Shown here in pieces: positions 34,969 to 44,270 of a stretch of 64,000 bases of DNA. Both the position numbers and the translations under genes were made by a program. Origin of the DNA: Paraburkholderia sp. CNPSo 3274 (GTDB lineage: Bacteria > Pseudomonadota > Gammaproteobacteria > Burkholderiales > Burkholderiaceae); the NCBI RefSeq assembly GCF_024206475.1, contig NZ_JAMBPR010000042.1:1-64000 (forward strand), in the 5' to 3' direction. Each line of letters begins with the position of its first letter. Within the stretch, counting starts at the first letter, position 1. The notes under the pieces were generated by a model that saw only the letters and a list, made by a program, of their open reading frames with translations, was not told where the DNA came from and did no database searches.

Positions 34969-35599
34969 GCCGTTCATGATCTCGGGCGTTGCCGCGCCGC
35001 TGCCGGTCAACAACCTCGATACCGACCAGATCATGCCCAAGCAGTTTCTGCTCGGCATCGACAAATCGGGACTCGCGCGCGGGCTGCTGTACGACTTGCG
35101 TTTCGATGCCGATGGCCGCGCGCGCGAGATTTTCGTGCTGAATCGCGCCGAATATCGTGGCGCGAAGGTGCTGATCGGCGGCTCGAATTTCGGCTGCGGA
35201 TCAAGCCGCGAACACGCCGTTTGGGGCCTCCAGCAGGCAGGTTTCGAAGCCGTGATCGCGCCGAGCTATGGCGAGATCTTCTATTTCAATTCGACGAATA
35301 ACCGGCTGCTGCTCGTCACGCTGCCGCCGGAGCAGGTCGAGGCGCTGGTCGCAGAGATCGCGGGCAGCGACGACAAGCACGTGTCGATCGATGTCGAAAG
35401 CGAAGTCGTGATCGCGCCTTCGGGACAGCGCTACGCGTTCTCGCTGCCGCCGCGCCAGAAGCAGATGCTCGTGGAAGGGCTCGACATGATCGGCATGACG
35501 CTGCGCCAACAGGAGGCGATCGACGCATTCGAGGCAAAACACTGGGCCGCGCAGCCGTGGTGCCGCATCGATCTGCCGGCGCAGCAGCAGCGCGGTTAA
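34961..35599 (+). CDS. leuD: Isopropylmalate-dehydratase-type small subunit (LeuD paralogue)
   Basis: A 212-residue small subunit of the LeuCD hetero-dimer, carrying the swivel domain: NNLDTDQIMPKQFL, FGCGSSREHAVWGLQ (about residues 78-92) and the C-terminal extended tail. The ATG at 34961 overlaps the leuC stop by 8 bp, and AAGGAG at 34948-34953 is its ribosome site. Slightly longer than standard LeuD (about 200). Downstream, 97 bp separate it from the MFS gene. Confidence 0.9.
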   Translation: MAKPFMISGVAAPLPVNNLDTDQIMPKQFLLGIDKSGLARGLLYDLRFDADGRAREIFVLNRAEYRGAKVLIGGSNFGCGSSREHAVWGLQQAGFEAVIAPSYGEIFYFNSTNNRLLLVTLPPEQVEALVAEIAGSDDKHVSIDVESEVVIAPSGQRYAFSLPPRQKQMLVEGLDMIGMTLRQQEAIDAFEAKHWAAQPWCRIDLPAQQQRG

Positions 35600-35696
35600 G
35601 CACTTATCCATAACCAGACCGTTCGTGCGACGCGCGCAACGGCAAAGGGGCGCACTTACCGCCAGGCGCGGCAAGTGCGCTCATACGGAGACACCC

Positions 35697-37019
35697 ATGA
35701 ACATTGCCGCAGTCCATCCGCAGGACGCTGCAGCGCTGGAGCCCAGCGTCGTGCGCAAGGTTTCGCGACGCATCACGCCGTTTATCATCGTCCTGTATTT
35801 CCTGAGCTTTCTGAACCGCGTGAACGTCGGCTTTGCCGGGCTCACGATGAATCATGACATCGGGCTCTCGCAGGCCATGTTCGGCGTTGGCGCGGGGATC
35901 TTCTTCGTCGGCTATATCGCGGCCGGCATGCCGTCGAACCTCGCGTTGCAGCGCGTCGGTGCACGCAGATGGATCGCATTGCTGATGGTTGCGTGGGGGC
36001 TGCTTTCCGCGGCCACCGCATTCGTCACGGGCCCGTACAGCTTCTATACGCTGCGCTTCGTGCTCGGTCTAGCCGAAGCGGGTTTCTTTCCCGGCATCAT
36101 CCTCTACCTGAGCTTCTGGTTTCCCGCTCGCCATCGCGCATTCGTCACGGCAATGTTCATGACCGCCGCGCCGCTCTCGAACATGATCGGCTCGCCCATC
36201 TCTGGCGCGCTCATGAGTCTGGAGGGCGTGGCGCATCTGCACGGCTGGCAGTGGCTCTTCCTCGTCGAAGGCGCGCCGACCGTGCTGCTCGGCATCGTTT
36301 CGTACTTCTATCTGACCGACCGGCCCGAGGACGCGCAGTGGCTCGCGCCCGCCGAGCGCGAGTGGCTGAGCGGCGAAATGCGTCGCGAACGCGAAGCGAG
36401 GGCAGCGCAGAGCAAGTCGAGTGTATGGGGTGCAGTGAAGGACCCGCGCGTGCTGCTGCTCGCGCTCGTCTACGCGGGCACGTCGACCGGGCTCTACGCC
36501 ATCGGCATCTGGGCGCCGATGATCATCCACCGGTTCGGCTTCAGCTACTTTGAACTGGGTCTTGTGAACGCGATTCCGAATCTGTTCGCGGTCGTGACGA
36601 TGGTGCTCTGGGCGCGCAACTCGGATCGCAGGAACGAACGCCGCCTGCACGTTGCGATTGCGTGTCTCGCGGCCGGTATCGGGATGCTGATGTCCGGGCA
36701 CGCCGCCAACGCCGTCTTGCTGATCGTTGGGCTCTCGATCGCGAACTTTGGCATCAACGCGGCGAAGCCGCCGCTCTGGAGCATGCCCACGCAGTTTCTC
36801 TCGGGCTCCGCTGCCGCGGCGGGCATTGCGATCATCAACGCGATGGGCAGCCTCATAGGCGGCACGATCGGCCCGATGGTGATTGGTCGGCTGCGCGACC
36901 TGAGCGGCGACTATTCACTGGGGCTGTATTTCGTCAGCGCCACGCTGCTCGTTTCATCGGTGCTCGCGTATGCGTTCGGGTTGCGTGCCCGGCGCGCAGC
37001 ACCCGTAACCGTGAAATGA
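35697..37019 (+). CDS. MFS transporter, anion:cation symporter family
   Basis: A 440-residue, 12-helix transporter of the ACS (tartrate/hexuronate/phthalate permease) family. It has the typical opening ITPFIIVLYFLSFLNRVNVG (about residues 27-46), GLAEAGFFPGIILYLSFWFP in helix 4-5, and the long central loop (TDRPEDAQWLAPAEREWL). Substrates of the family are organic acids, so it probably imports the acid handled by the upstream hydrolase and LeuCD-like enzyme. The ATG at 35697 follows an ACGGAGA site. Confidence 0.92.
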   Translation: MNIAAVHPQDAAALEPSVVRKVSRRITPFIIVLYFLSFLNRVNVGFAGLTMNHDIGLSQAMFGVGAGIFFVGYIAAGMPSNLALQRVGARRWIALLMVAWGLLSAATAFVTGPYSFYTLRFVLGLAEAGFFPGIILYLSFWFPARHRAFVTAMFMTAAPLSNMIGSPISGALMSLEGVAHLHGWQWLFLVEGAPTVLLGIVSYFYLTDRPEDAQWLAPAEREWLSGEMRREREARAAQSKSSVWGAVKDPRVLLLALVYAGTSTGLYAIGIWAPMIIHRFGFSYFELGLVNAIPNLFAVVTMVLWARNSDRRNERRLHVAIACLAAGIGMLMSGHAANAVLLIVGLSIANFGINAAKPPLWSMPTQFLSGSAAAAGIAIINAMGSLIGGTIGPMVIGRLRDLSGDYSLGLYFVSATLLVSSVLAYAFGLRARRAAPVTVK

Positions 37020-37134
37020 GCGGGTCCGGCCCGCGCTGCGTGCGGCGAGGGCCAGAAGAGGCACTGCACGCTTCAGGCATCGCATGGCGCGCGATACGCG
37101 ATAATCGCCCATCATCGATTCCCGCGTCTCTCGT

Positions 37135-38337
37135 ATGTCAACGCCTGAACCGGTCTCTTCCGGGCACGCCTGGTGGGGCGTGCTCGTATTGGCGCTTTCG
37201 GCCTTCATTTTCAACACGACCGAATTCGTGCCCGTTGCGCTACTGAGCGCCATTGGCGACAGCCTGCACATGAAGCCGACCGACGTCGGCCTCATGCTGA
37301 CGATCTACGCGTGGACGGTGGCCGTGGCGTCGCTGCCCCTGATGCTGCTGACGCGCAACGTCGAACGCCGCAAGCTGCTGACCTGGATATTCGCGCTCTT
37401 CGTGGTCAGCCATATCGTGACCGGCGTGGCGTGGAACTTTACGGTGCTGATGGTGGGCCGAATCGGCATTGCCTTTGCGCACGCCATATTCTGGTCGATT
37501 TCCGTATCGCTGGTGGTGAGGCTCGCGCCGCCTGGCAACAAGAGCCGCGCGCTCGCCATGCTCGGCATGGGCACGTCGATTGCCATGGTGGCGGGCATTC
37601 CGCTTGGGCGCGTGATCGGCGAGACGCTGGGCTGGCGGCAGACTTTCTTCGTCATTGCGGGCGCGGCGGCGGTTGCGCTGCTCATGTTGCGCGTGATGCT
37701 GCCCGTGTTGCCAAGCCAGCAAACGGGCTCGTTCAGCAGCGTGCCTGTGCTATTCAGAAAGCCGATGCTGGCCTCGCTTTATCTGCTCACGATACTCGTC
37801 GTTACCGCGCACTTCACGTCGTATACGTATATCGAGCCCTTCATTCACACCGTGGGCCACGAAAGCAGTCAACGCATCACCTATATCCTGATCCTGTTCG
37901 GCAGTGCCGGCATTCCCGCGGCCATTTTCTTCAATCGCCTTTATCCGCGCGATCCGGGGCAATTCCTGCAAGCGGCAGTGATCGCCGTGTGCGTGTGCCT
38001 GCTCGTGCTGTTTCCCGCCGCGCTGAGCATCGTCACGTTGTCCGTTCACACGCTGGTGTGGGGCGGCGCGATCGTTTCCTTCGGCCTTGCCATGCAGGCA
38101 TGGGTGCTCAAGCTCGCGCCCGAAGCCGCGGACCTCGCGGTCTCGATCTATTCCGGCCTCTATAACGTGGGGATCGGCGCGGGCGCGCTGCTTGGCAACC
38201 ATATTGCCAACGGCTTTGGCGTGTCGTGGGTCGGCAGCTTCGGCGGCGTGGTGGGCGGTCTTGGGGCTGGAGTATGCTGGCTCGCATTGCGCATGTATGC
38301 GCGGGCGCATCCTTCACCACATCATCCACCAGACTGA
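37135..38337 (+). CDS. MFS sugar efflux transporter (SotB-like)
   Basis: A 400-residue, 12-helix exporter. FIFNTTEFVPVALLSAIGDS (helix 1) and the RRKLLTWIFALFVVSH, GRIGIAFAHAIFWSISVSLV segments are diagnostic for the SotB/YdhP efflux group, which exports arabinose or other sugars and is also linked to drug efflux. The next gene (hydroxypyruvate-isomerase-like) starts 27 bp downstream and is likely in the same transcript. The 115-bp gap upstream may carry its promoter. Confidence 0.88.
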   Translation: MSTPEPVSSGHAWWGVLVLALSAFIFNTTEFVPVALLSAIGDSLHMKPTDVGLMLTIYAWTVAVASLPLMLLTRNVERRKLLTWIFALFVVSHIVTGVAWNFTVLMVGRIGIAFAHAIFWSISVSLVVRLAPPGNKSRALAMLGMGTSIAMVAGIPLGRVIGETLGWRQTFFVIAGAAAVALLMLRVMLPVLPSQQTGSFSSVPVLFRKPMLASLYLLTILVVTAHFTSYTYIEPFIHTVGHESSQRITYILILFGSAGIPAAIFFNRLYPRDPGQFLQAAVIAVCVCLLVLFPAALSIVTLSVHTLVWGGAIVSFGLAMQAWVLKLAPEAADLAVSIYSGLYNVGIGAGALLGNHIANGFGVSWVGSFGGVVGGLGAGVCWLALRMYARAHPSPHHPPD

Positions 38338-38364
38338 ATTCTTCCGATTTAAAGTGGAATACAC

Positions 38365-39141
38365 ATGTTCACGCTCGCAGTGTGCGCCGAGATGGTCTTT
38401 CGTGACTTGCCGGTAATCGAGCGCGTTCGGCGTATCGACGAGCTGGGCTTCGAGGTCGAGATATGGGACTGGACCCAGCACGATATCGACGCGCTGGCGC
38501 GCAGCGGCGCGAAGTTTTCGTCGATGACGGGTTATATCGAAGGCGACCTGATCACCGCAAGCGGCGCCGATGCGCTTGTGCGCACGGCGGAGCAATCGAT
38601 CGAAGTCGCGAAGCGCCTTGCGTGTCCGCGCCTGAACCTGCACGGCACAGGGCTCGATGCAAAGGGCCTGCCCGTGACGCCGGTGCCGGTCGTGACCGGC
38701 GCAATGTGGCTGGCCGCGCAGAAGACGCTTGCGCGCATTGCCGAACTCGGCGCGCGGCACGGCGTGGTGTTCTGCCTTGAAAACCTCAACACCGAGGTCG
38801 ATCATCCGGGCGTGCCGTTCGCGCGCGCCGCCGACACGCTGGCGCTCATCGAGGCCGTCGATAACCCGCATCTGCGCCTGAATCTCGACCTGTATCACGC
38901 GCAGATCGGCGAGGGCAATCTGATCGAACTCGTGCGCCGGGCCGCGCCTTACATCGGCGAGATCCAGGTAGCCGATGTGCCGGGGCGCATGGAGCCCGGC
39001 ACAGGCGAGATTCACTACCCCGCGATTGCACGCGCGCTTGCCGCGCTGGATTATCGCGGCACGATCGGCCTGGAAGCCTGGGCGAGCGGCGACGCCGAGC
39101 TCGCACTCTGGCGCTTTCGCGAGGCGTTCACAGTGGCGTAG
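38365..39141 (+). CDS. Hydroxypyruvate-isomerase-family TIM-barrel protein
   Basis: A 258-residue TIM-barrel sugar isomerase/epimerase-like protein (AP_endonuc_2 fold). FCLENLNTEVDHPG (metal Glu, about residue 137), NLDLYHAQIGEG (Asp/His), and IGEIQVADVPGRMEPGTGEI are the hydroxypyruvate isomerase (Hyi) signatures. Hyi interconverts hydroxypyruvate and tartronate semialdehyde. It has no neighbour from glyoxylate carboligase metabolism, so the real substrate could be another 2-keto sugar acid. The last 14 bases overlap convergently with the histidine kinase gene. Confidence 0.85.
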   Translation: MFTLAVCAEMVFRDLPVIERVRRIDELGFEVEIWDWTQHDIDALARSGAKFSSMTGYIEGDLITASGADALVRTAEQSIEVAKRLACPRLNLHGTGLDAKGLPVTPVPVVTGAMWLAAQKTLARIAELGARHGVVFCLENLNTEVDHPGVPFARAADTLALIEAVDNPHLRLNLDLYHAQIGEGNLIELVRRAAPYIGEIQVADVPGRMEPGTGEIHYPAIARALAALDYRGTIGLEAWASGDAELALWRFREAFTVA

Positions 39142-40555
39142 CGGGAGGCGTCCCGCCTTCTGGGGGAGGAAACGTCAGCACCACGGCAAAACCGCCCTCG
39201 GCGGGAAACGCAAAGTTCACGCGCCCACCGTGCGCCTTCATCACCGCTTGCACGATGGCGAGCCCAAGGCCGGAGCCCGTGGTGCGCTCCGCGCCTTCCT
39301 GGCCGATGCGCTCGAACGGACGCAACGCGGCGTCCCAGTGTTCGCGCGCAATGCCTCCTCCGTTGTCGGTCACGGTCAGCGTGACGGCCGCCTGCGAGGC
39401 GCTCACGGTGACGACGATATCGTCGGCCTTGCCGTGCAGCAGCGCGTTGTGCAGCACGTTCGATAGCGCTTCCTGCAGGCTCACGGGGTCGCCCGCGATC
39501 CAGACTTGCGGCGCGCTGCTTTCGAATGCCACTTTCACGTCGCGTTCGCCGGCGAGCGGAATGGTGCGGCCCAGCACTTCTCTCGCGAGCTTCGCGAGGT
39601 CCACGCGCTGCAACGGCACCACTTCCGTACGATGAATCACCATCGCGTGATTGAGCAACTGGCCTGTGAGCCGGCCCACGTCCGAGCAGGTGGCCCGCAA
39701 CGCTTCGAGCCGCGCGGCCTGACGCGCGGGATCGGACTCGGTGCTGAGCAGCTCGATCTGCGCGTCCAGCCGCGCGATCGGCGTGCGCATCTGATGCGCG
39801 GCGTCGGCGATGAAGCGCTGCATGGCCGTCATGCGTTCGGCGAGGCGGCCGATCAGCCCGTTGATGGCGCCGATCAGCGCGTTGATTTCGCTTGGCGTGT
39901 CGTGTGCCACGGGCCGCAGGTCGGCCGGGTCGCGCGCGGCGATGATTTGCTCGATCTGCGCGAGCGGACGCAAGCCGCGCCGGATCGCCAGACCGCTCGC
40001 GCCGATGGCGAGCACACTCATCAGCAGAATGAGCGTCCAGACCTTGAAGCTCATATCGTTCGTGAGTTGCTGACGCGCGTGCGTGGTCTGCGCGACCGTG
40101 ACGAGGGCCCAGCCGGGCGGCCGCGCGTCCGGCATGTAGCGCCCGATGGTCGCCGTGCGCAAGCGCTCGCCCTGGTAGCGAGCGTTCGCGAATGTCGGAC
40201 CCTGGCGCGCGCTCATCGCGCTCATCGTATCGGCCGGACCGGGAAGGTCGCCATAGCCGGCAACGACGAGGCCGCGCGCGTCGACCACTTTGTAGTAGAC
40301 GACGTCATAGCGCGAGAGCGTGGAGAGCGCGGCCACCGGCGGATTGAGCGCGAGCACGCCGCCCTGTACGTAGAGGTTTTCGGCGACCTGGATGGTTGCG
40401 CCCGCAAGCAGCTGATCGTAGGCGCGCTCGGAAGCGACGCCCGCGTAATAACGCGCGATGCCCGCGAGCGCCGCCGCGCCCGACGCCACGACGAGCGCAA
40501 TGAAGAGCAGCGTGCGGCCGAGCAGCGTTTTCGGGAACCAGTTAAAGCGCGGCAA
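39128..40555 (-). CDS. Sensor histidine kinase, TctE-like
   Basis: A 475-residue membrane kinase. It has a first membrane helix (about residues 12-34), a periplasmic sensor domain (about 35-165), a second helix (about 170-190), a HAMP linker, the H-box ADAAHQMRTPIARLDAQ (His near 253), and a full ATPase domain with N, G1 and G2 boxes (NVLHNALLHG, DNGGGI, GSGLGLAIVQ). TctE senses tricarboxylates in related bacteria. It pairs with the response regulator at 40542, with the two genes overlapping by 14 bp. The sensed compound is probably linked to the divergent substrate-binding protein gene. Confidence 0.92.
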   Translation of the reverse strand: MPRFNWFPKTLLGRTLLFIALVVASGAAALAGIARYYAGVASERAYDQLLAGATIQVAENLYVQGGVLALNPPVAALSTLSRYDVVYYKVVDARGLVVAGYGDLPGPADTMSAMSARQGPTFANARYQGERLRTATIGRYMPDARPPGWALVTVAQTTHARQQLTNDMSFKVWTLILLMSVLAIGASGLAIRRGLRPLAQIEQIIAARDPADLRPVAHDTPSEINALIGAINGLIGRLAERMTAMQRFIADAAHQMRTPIARLDAQIELLSTESDPARQAARLEALRATCSDVGRLTGQLLNHAMVIHRTEVVPLQRVDLAKLAREVLGRTIPLAGERDVKVAFESSAPQVWIAGDPVSLQEALSNVLHNALLHGKADDIVVTVSASQAAVTLTVTDNGGGIAREHWDAALRPFERIGQEGAERTTGSGLGLAIVQAVMKAHGGRVNFAFPAEGGFAVVLTFPPPEGGTPPATPL

Positions 40556-41207
40556 TTTGATATCCCATGCCGCGCGCCGTGCGGATTTCGACCGAACTGC
40601 CCTGCAGCTTCTTGCGCACGCGCGTGACGTATTGTTCGACTGCGTTCGCGGTCGGCTCGTTGCCGTAGCTGAACAACTGATTCAGCAATTCTTCCTTCGG
40701 GAAGATACGCTGCGGACGGCTGGCGAGGATTTCGAGCAGCGCGAATTCCTGGCGCGAAAGCGAAAGCGGTTTGCCGTCGAGTTCGGCAAGCCGGCTGCTG
40801 CGGTCGATGGCGAGACCGCCCAGCCTCACCACATCGTTCGCGTGCCCGCTGTTGCGGCGCAGGAGCGCCTGCACGCGCGCTTCGAGTTCGCGGTAGTCGA
40901 ACGGTTTGACGAGGTAGTCGTCGGCGCCGAGGCCGAGGCCGCTCACGCGGTCGTCGATGGCGGAGCGTGCGGTGAGGAGCAGCACCGGCGTGGTCGAGCC
41001 CGCCGCGCGCAGGTTGCGCAGGATCTCGAAGCCGTCCATGGCGGGAAGCATCACGTCGAGCACGACCAGATCGAAGCGCTCCACGCCAAGCAGGCTGTTC
41101 GCCGTGGCGCCGTTCGCTTCGAGATCCACCGCGTGACCGAGGCGCGTGAGGCGGCCGCGGACCGCCGCGCCGATTTCCGCGTCGTCCTCTACCACCAGAA
41201 TGCGCAT
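40542..41207 (-). CDS. OmpR-family response regulator, TctD-like
   Basis: A 221-residue regulator with an N-terminal receiver (Asp51 in LVVLDVMLPAMDG is the phosphate acceptor; Asp8-Asp9 and KPF Lys near 102 complete the pocket). A C-terminal winged-helix DNA-binding domain (about 125-220) ends GMGYQIAAL. It is the partner of the kinase downstream. A pair of 11-bp-spaced repeats in the divergent promoter region (41274-41292) is a good candidate target. Confidence 0.95.
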   Translation of the reverse strand: MRILVVEDDAEIGAAVRGRLTRLGHAVDLEANGATANSLLGVERFDLVVLDVMLPAMDGFEILRNLRAAGSTTPVLLLTARSAIDDRVSGLGLGADDYLVKPFDYRELEARVQALLRRNSGHANDVVRLGGLAIDRSSRLAELDGKPLSLSRQEFALLEILASRPQRIFPKEELLNQLFSYGNEPTANAVEQYVTRVRKKLQGSSVEIRTARGMGYQIAAL

Positions 41208-41273
41208 GATGCCGTTCCTGCCGAAATCTTCATGGGTGCGATTGCGGGTTTTCCCCGAGGTCTACTATTCGAG

Positions 41274-41292
41274 TTTCTCAGCATTTTCTCAG
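41274..41292. promoter_or_regulatory. Direct repeats, likely OmpR-family operator
   Basis: TTTCTCAG occurs at 41274-41281 and again at 41285-41292, giving a period of 11 bp, one helical turn. This is typical for head-to-tail binding of OmpR-family regulators. They lie between the response regulator gene (minus, start 41207) and the substrate-binding protein gene (plus, start 41367). Confidence 0.6.
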
Positions 41293-41366
41293 ACTCGCCC
41301 GGTAATCTCGCGAACCATGGAAGATAGAGCGACGTGATTACGACACGAACCACCGGAGACGGCAAG

Positions 41367-42413
41367 ATGCGCATGAAGTCGCCGCGGCCTTCATCGCGGC
41401 GGCGCGCGCTCGTTGCGGCCGGGCTTGGCGCGGCCGCCGTTGCCGCGGCGCTCGCGCCTGCCTGGGTCAGGGCCACGCCGCGCACGGTGCGCATTTCGAA
41501 GGGCTATGGCCTGCTTTATTTGCCGCTGCTCGTGATGGAAAAGGCGCGGCTCTTCGAGCGCCATGCGGCCCGCCAGGGGCTCGCGGGCGTCAGCGTGGAG
41601 TGGGTGAGGCTCGACGGCGGCAATTCCGTCGACGACGCCATGATGGCCGGCACGCTCGACTTCGCCGCCGTGGGGGCACCCGGCTTCATCGAACTGTGGG
41701 CGCGGGCGCGCGGCATACCGAACGTCGAGGTGATCGGCATCAGCGGCCTTTCGGCCACGGCGCTCTCGCTCAACACGAACCGGCCGCAGATCGCGACGCT
41801 GCGCGACTTCACGAGCGCCGACCGCATTGCAGTGCCGGGCATTCGCACCTCGCTTTCGGCCGTGGTGCTGCAAATGGTGGCGAGCAAGCTGCTCGGGCCA
41901 CAGCACTTCGCGCAGCTCGATTCGATCACCGTCGGCATGCCGCATCCGCAGGCCATGCAGTCGCTGATCCGGCGCGAGGGCGGCGTGACCGCGCATTTCG
42001 CGTCGCCACCGTTTTCGACGCTCGAATTGCAGCAGCCGGGCATCCACCGCGTGGTCAATTCGGTCGACGTGCTCGGGCCGCTCACGCTCGACGTGGTGTT
42101 CGCGCCCAAGCGCCTCGTCGACACCGAGCCGGCGCTGGCAAAAGCGTTCCTTCACGCGCTCGACGAGGCGAACCGAATGATCGCGCAGGACAAAGCGGCT
42201 GCGGCGCAGATCTACGTCGATTCGTCGGGCTTCGGCGCGTCGCGCGAGCACGTGGTGCAGACGCTCGCCGCACCGGAGTCGCGCTTTTCGGTCTGGCCCG
42301 AGCAGTTGATGGAGTACGTGGACTTTCTGTTCATGGTGGGCACGATCAAGGCGAAGCCGCGCACATGGAACGACATGTTCGTGGCGATGCTCGGGGACTT
42401 CCGTCCGTCTTAG
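41367..42413 (+). CDS. ABC-type substrate-binding protein (SsuA/THI5-like), orphan
   Basis: A 348-residue periplasmic binding protein. The N-terminus has twin arginines in a SSRRRALVAAGLGAAAVAAAL stretch, so it is probably a Tat or Sec signal, cleaved near VRA-TP. The mature part is a NMT1/SsuA-like two-lobed fold (ISKGYGLLYLPLLVMEKARL, DFAAVGAPGFIELW). Such proteins bind sulfonates, nitrate, taurine or pyrimidines. The start at 41367 is chosen for a GGAG site 8-9 nt upstream. There is no permease or ATPase gene nearby; the next gene is an MFS transporter, and a two-component system is divergent. It may feed an unlinked ABC system or act as a co-sensor. Confidence 0.88.
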   Translation: MRMKSPRPSSRRRALVAAGLGAAAVAAALAPAWVRATPRTVRISKGYGLLYLPLLVMEKARLFERHAARQGLAGVSVEWVRLDGGNSVDDAMMAGTLDFAAVGAPGFIELWARARGIPNVEVIGISGLSATALSLNTNRPQIATLRDFTSADRIAVPGIRTSLSAVVLQMVASKLLGPQHFAQLDSITVGMPHPQAMQSLIRREGGVTAHFASPPFSTLELQQPGIHRVVNSVDVLGPLTLDVVFAPKRLVDTEPALAKAFLHALDEANRMIAQDKAAAAQIYVDSSGFGASREHVVQTLAAPESRFSVWPEQLMEYVDFLFMVGTIKAKPRTWNDMFVAMLGDFRPS

Positions 42414-42455
42414 GCATACGCGCAGGCAATCTATAAATAAACGTAGGAGAACATA

Positions 42456-43766
42456 GTGAATACAGACTCAACCGTCGATCAGCAGTCCGCCGAAGAGCGG
42501 GATGTCATGTCGAAGATCGCGCGCCGCCTCATGCCGATCCTCGTCGTGATGTTTCTGATCTCGTTCATCGACCGGCAAAACGTTGGCTTCGCGAAGCTGC
42601 AGATGGTGCACAGCCTCAACATGACCGAAACGGCGTTCGGTCTTGCGTCGTCGTTGTTCTTCATCGGCTATCTGCTGTTCGAAGTGCCTAGCACGCTCGC
42701 GCTGCACCGCTTCGGCGCGCGTGTTTGGCTAGCGCGCATCATGCTCACCTGGGGCGTGATTACGGTGCTGATGGGCTTCACCACGTCGATGAAGGTGTTC
42801 TGCGGCCTGCGCCTCGCGCTGGGCGTGGCCGAAGCCGGCTTCTATCCGGGCGTGATCTACTACCTCACGCTGTGGTTTCCGCAAAGCTATCGCGCGCGCG
42901 TGCTGGGCATCTTTACGCTGGGCAGCGCGCTCGCCAACATGCTGGGCTCGCTCGTGGGCGGCTGGCTGCTGAGTCTCAATGGCGTTTGGGGCCTCGCCGG
43001 CTGGCAGTGGGTGTTCATCGCCACGGGTCTGCCCGCCGTGCTGGTCGGCATCGCCGTGTTCCGGCTGCTGCCGGCGTCGTACCAGGAAGCACGCTTTCTG
43101 AACGAGCGCGAAAAGCAGATCGTCGCGGCCGCGCACGAGCGCGAGAAGCCCGAGCACGCCGAACACGCACAGCCCTGGAAGGCGCTGCTCGATCCGCGCG
43201 TGATGCTCTTCGCGGCGACCTATATGCTGATGTCGACGTCGCTCTACGGCGTGACCTACTGGCTGCCCACGCTCGTGAAGTCGTTTGGCGTGTCGAGCAG
43301 CGTGAACGGGCTGTTGAGCATGCTGCCGTGGGCGCTGGCGGTTTTGCTGCTGCTGTGGCTGCCGTCGAAACTGCGTCGCGCGAAAAGCATTCTTCGCGCG
43401 ATGGCGATCGTCGCGGCGCTCGGCACGCTGGGCTTCCTGCTGAGTCTCCTGCTGCCTTCCACGCCGCTGCGTTTCATCGCGCTCGTGTTCGGCGGCGCGT
43501 GCATTCCGCTCCTGTACCCGTGCTTCTGGTCGATGCCGCCGCGCTACTTCACCGGCGCGCGAGCGGCGGCGAGCGTTGCGGCGATCAACTCGATCGGCAA
43601 TCTCGGCGGCTTCTTTGGCCAGAACCTCATGCCGCTCGCGGGCAAGGTCACGGGCACCGCATTCGGACCGATGATCGTGCCGATCGTGTGCCTCGCGGTG
43701 CTCGGTCTCGGCGTCGCGGTGGCGTGGGGACGTACCGGGCGCGCCATGGAGGGCGTGCCGGCTTGA
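42456..43766 (+). CDS. MFS transporter, anion:cation symporter family
   Basis: A 436-residue, 12-helix transporter of the ACS family, similar in plan to the one at 35697. It has LMPILVVMFLISFIDRQNVG in the first helix, GVAEAGFYPGVIYYLTLWFPQS, and a central loop with EREKPEHAEH. It probably imports a carboxylate. A TAGGAG ribosome site lies before the ATG. The gene follows the substrate-binding protein gene with 42 bp between them, so it may be its transport partner in a TctDE-controlled operon. Confidence 0.92.
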   Translation: MNTDSTVDQQSAEERDVMSKIARRLMPILVVMFLISFIDRQNVGFAKLQMVHSLNMTETAFGLASSLFFIGYLLFEVPSTLALHRFGARVWLARIMLTWGVITVLMGFTTSMKVFCGLRLALGVAEAGFYPGVIYYLTLWFPQSYRARVLGIFTLGSALANMLGSLVGGWLLSLNGVWGLAGWQWVFIATGLPAVLVGIAVFRLLPASYQEARFLNEREKQIVAAAHEREKPEHAEHAQPWKALLDPRVMLFAATYMLMSTSLYGVTYWLPTLVKSFGVSSSVNGLLSMLPWALAVLLLLWLPSKLRRAKSILRAMAIVAALGTLGFLLSLLLPSTPLRFIALVFGGACIPLLYPCFWSMPPRYFTGARAAASVAAINSIGNLGGFFGQNLMPLAGKVTGTAFGPMIVPIVCLAVLGLGVAVAWGRTGRAMEGVPA

Positions 43767-43925
43767 ACCTGGCCGCTCGTCGAATTCATAGGGCCAGAAA
43801 GGGATCGTGATTGTATTTCTGACGGTAACAGTGAATTCATTCTATTGGCATAGACTTTCGATAGGGCGACCCTAAAATTCACTCCCATGTGAGCGTATTG
43901 CGACGCTCGATCGTGAGAGGGAGTC

Positions 43926-44270
43926 ATGCAGCAGATTTTCAATGGGACCGTCAGTCTTGCGGGCGTGGCGAGCCGGTCCTGGCCCAAGGTCGCCGTATCG
44001 CTTGCCGCCGCCTGCGCGGTGCTCGCGGGTTGCGCGTCGGCTGGTAATGTCACCACGGCGGACCATCCGGACACGTTCGTCGTTTCAGCGTCCGCAACGG
44101 GTGGGCGCCTCGCGTGGGCGCGCGCCCACAAGCGCGCGGTGAGCGAAGCGAACGACTACTGCGAGAGCCGCGGCATGCAAACGAGCCTCGGCATAGAGCA
44201 CACCGAAGGGCTCGAGGCGCTGCAGCAGCAGGCCTCCGTTATCCGCTTCGAATGTCATCCCAAGCTCTAA
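43926..44270 (+). CDS. Small lipoprotein of unknown function
   Basis: A 114-residue protein with a signal sequence and lipobox VLAGC (Cys36), so it is predicted to be an envelope lipoprotein. The mature part contains RLAWARAHKRAVSEANDYCE and RFECHPKL, a pattern of small Burkholderia lipoproteins with unknown role. Its end overlaps the end of the 44239-44502 gene by 32 bp (convergent). GAGAGGGAG lies directly before the ATG. Confidence 0.72.
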   Translation: MQQIFNGTVSLAGVASRSWPKVAVSLAAACAVLAGCASAGNVTTADHPDTFVVSASATGGRLAWARAHKRAVSEANDYCESRGMQTSLGIEHTEGLEALQQQASVIRFECHPKL

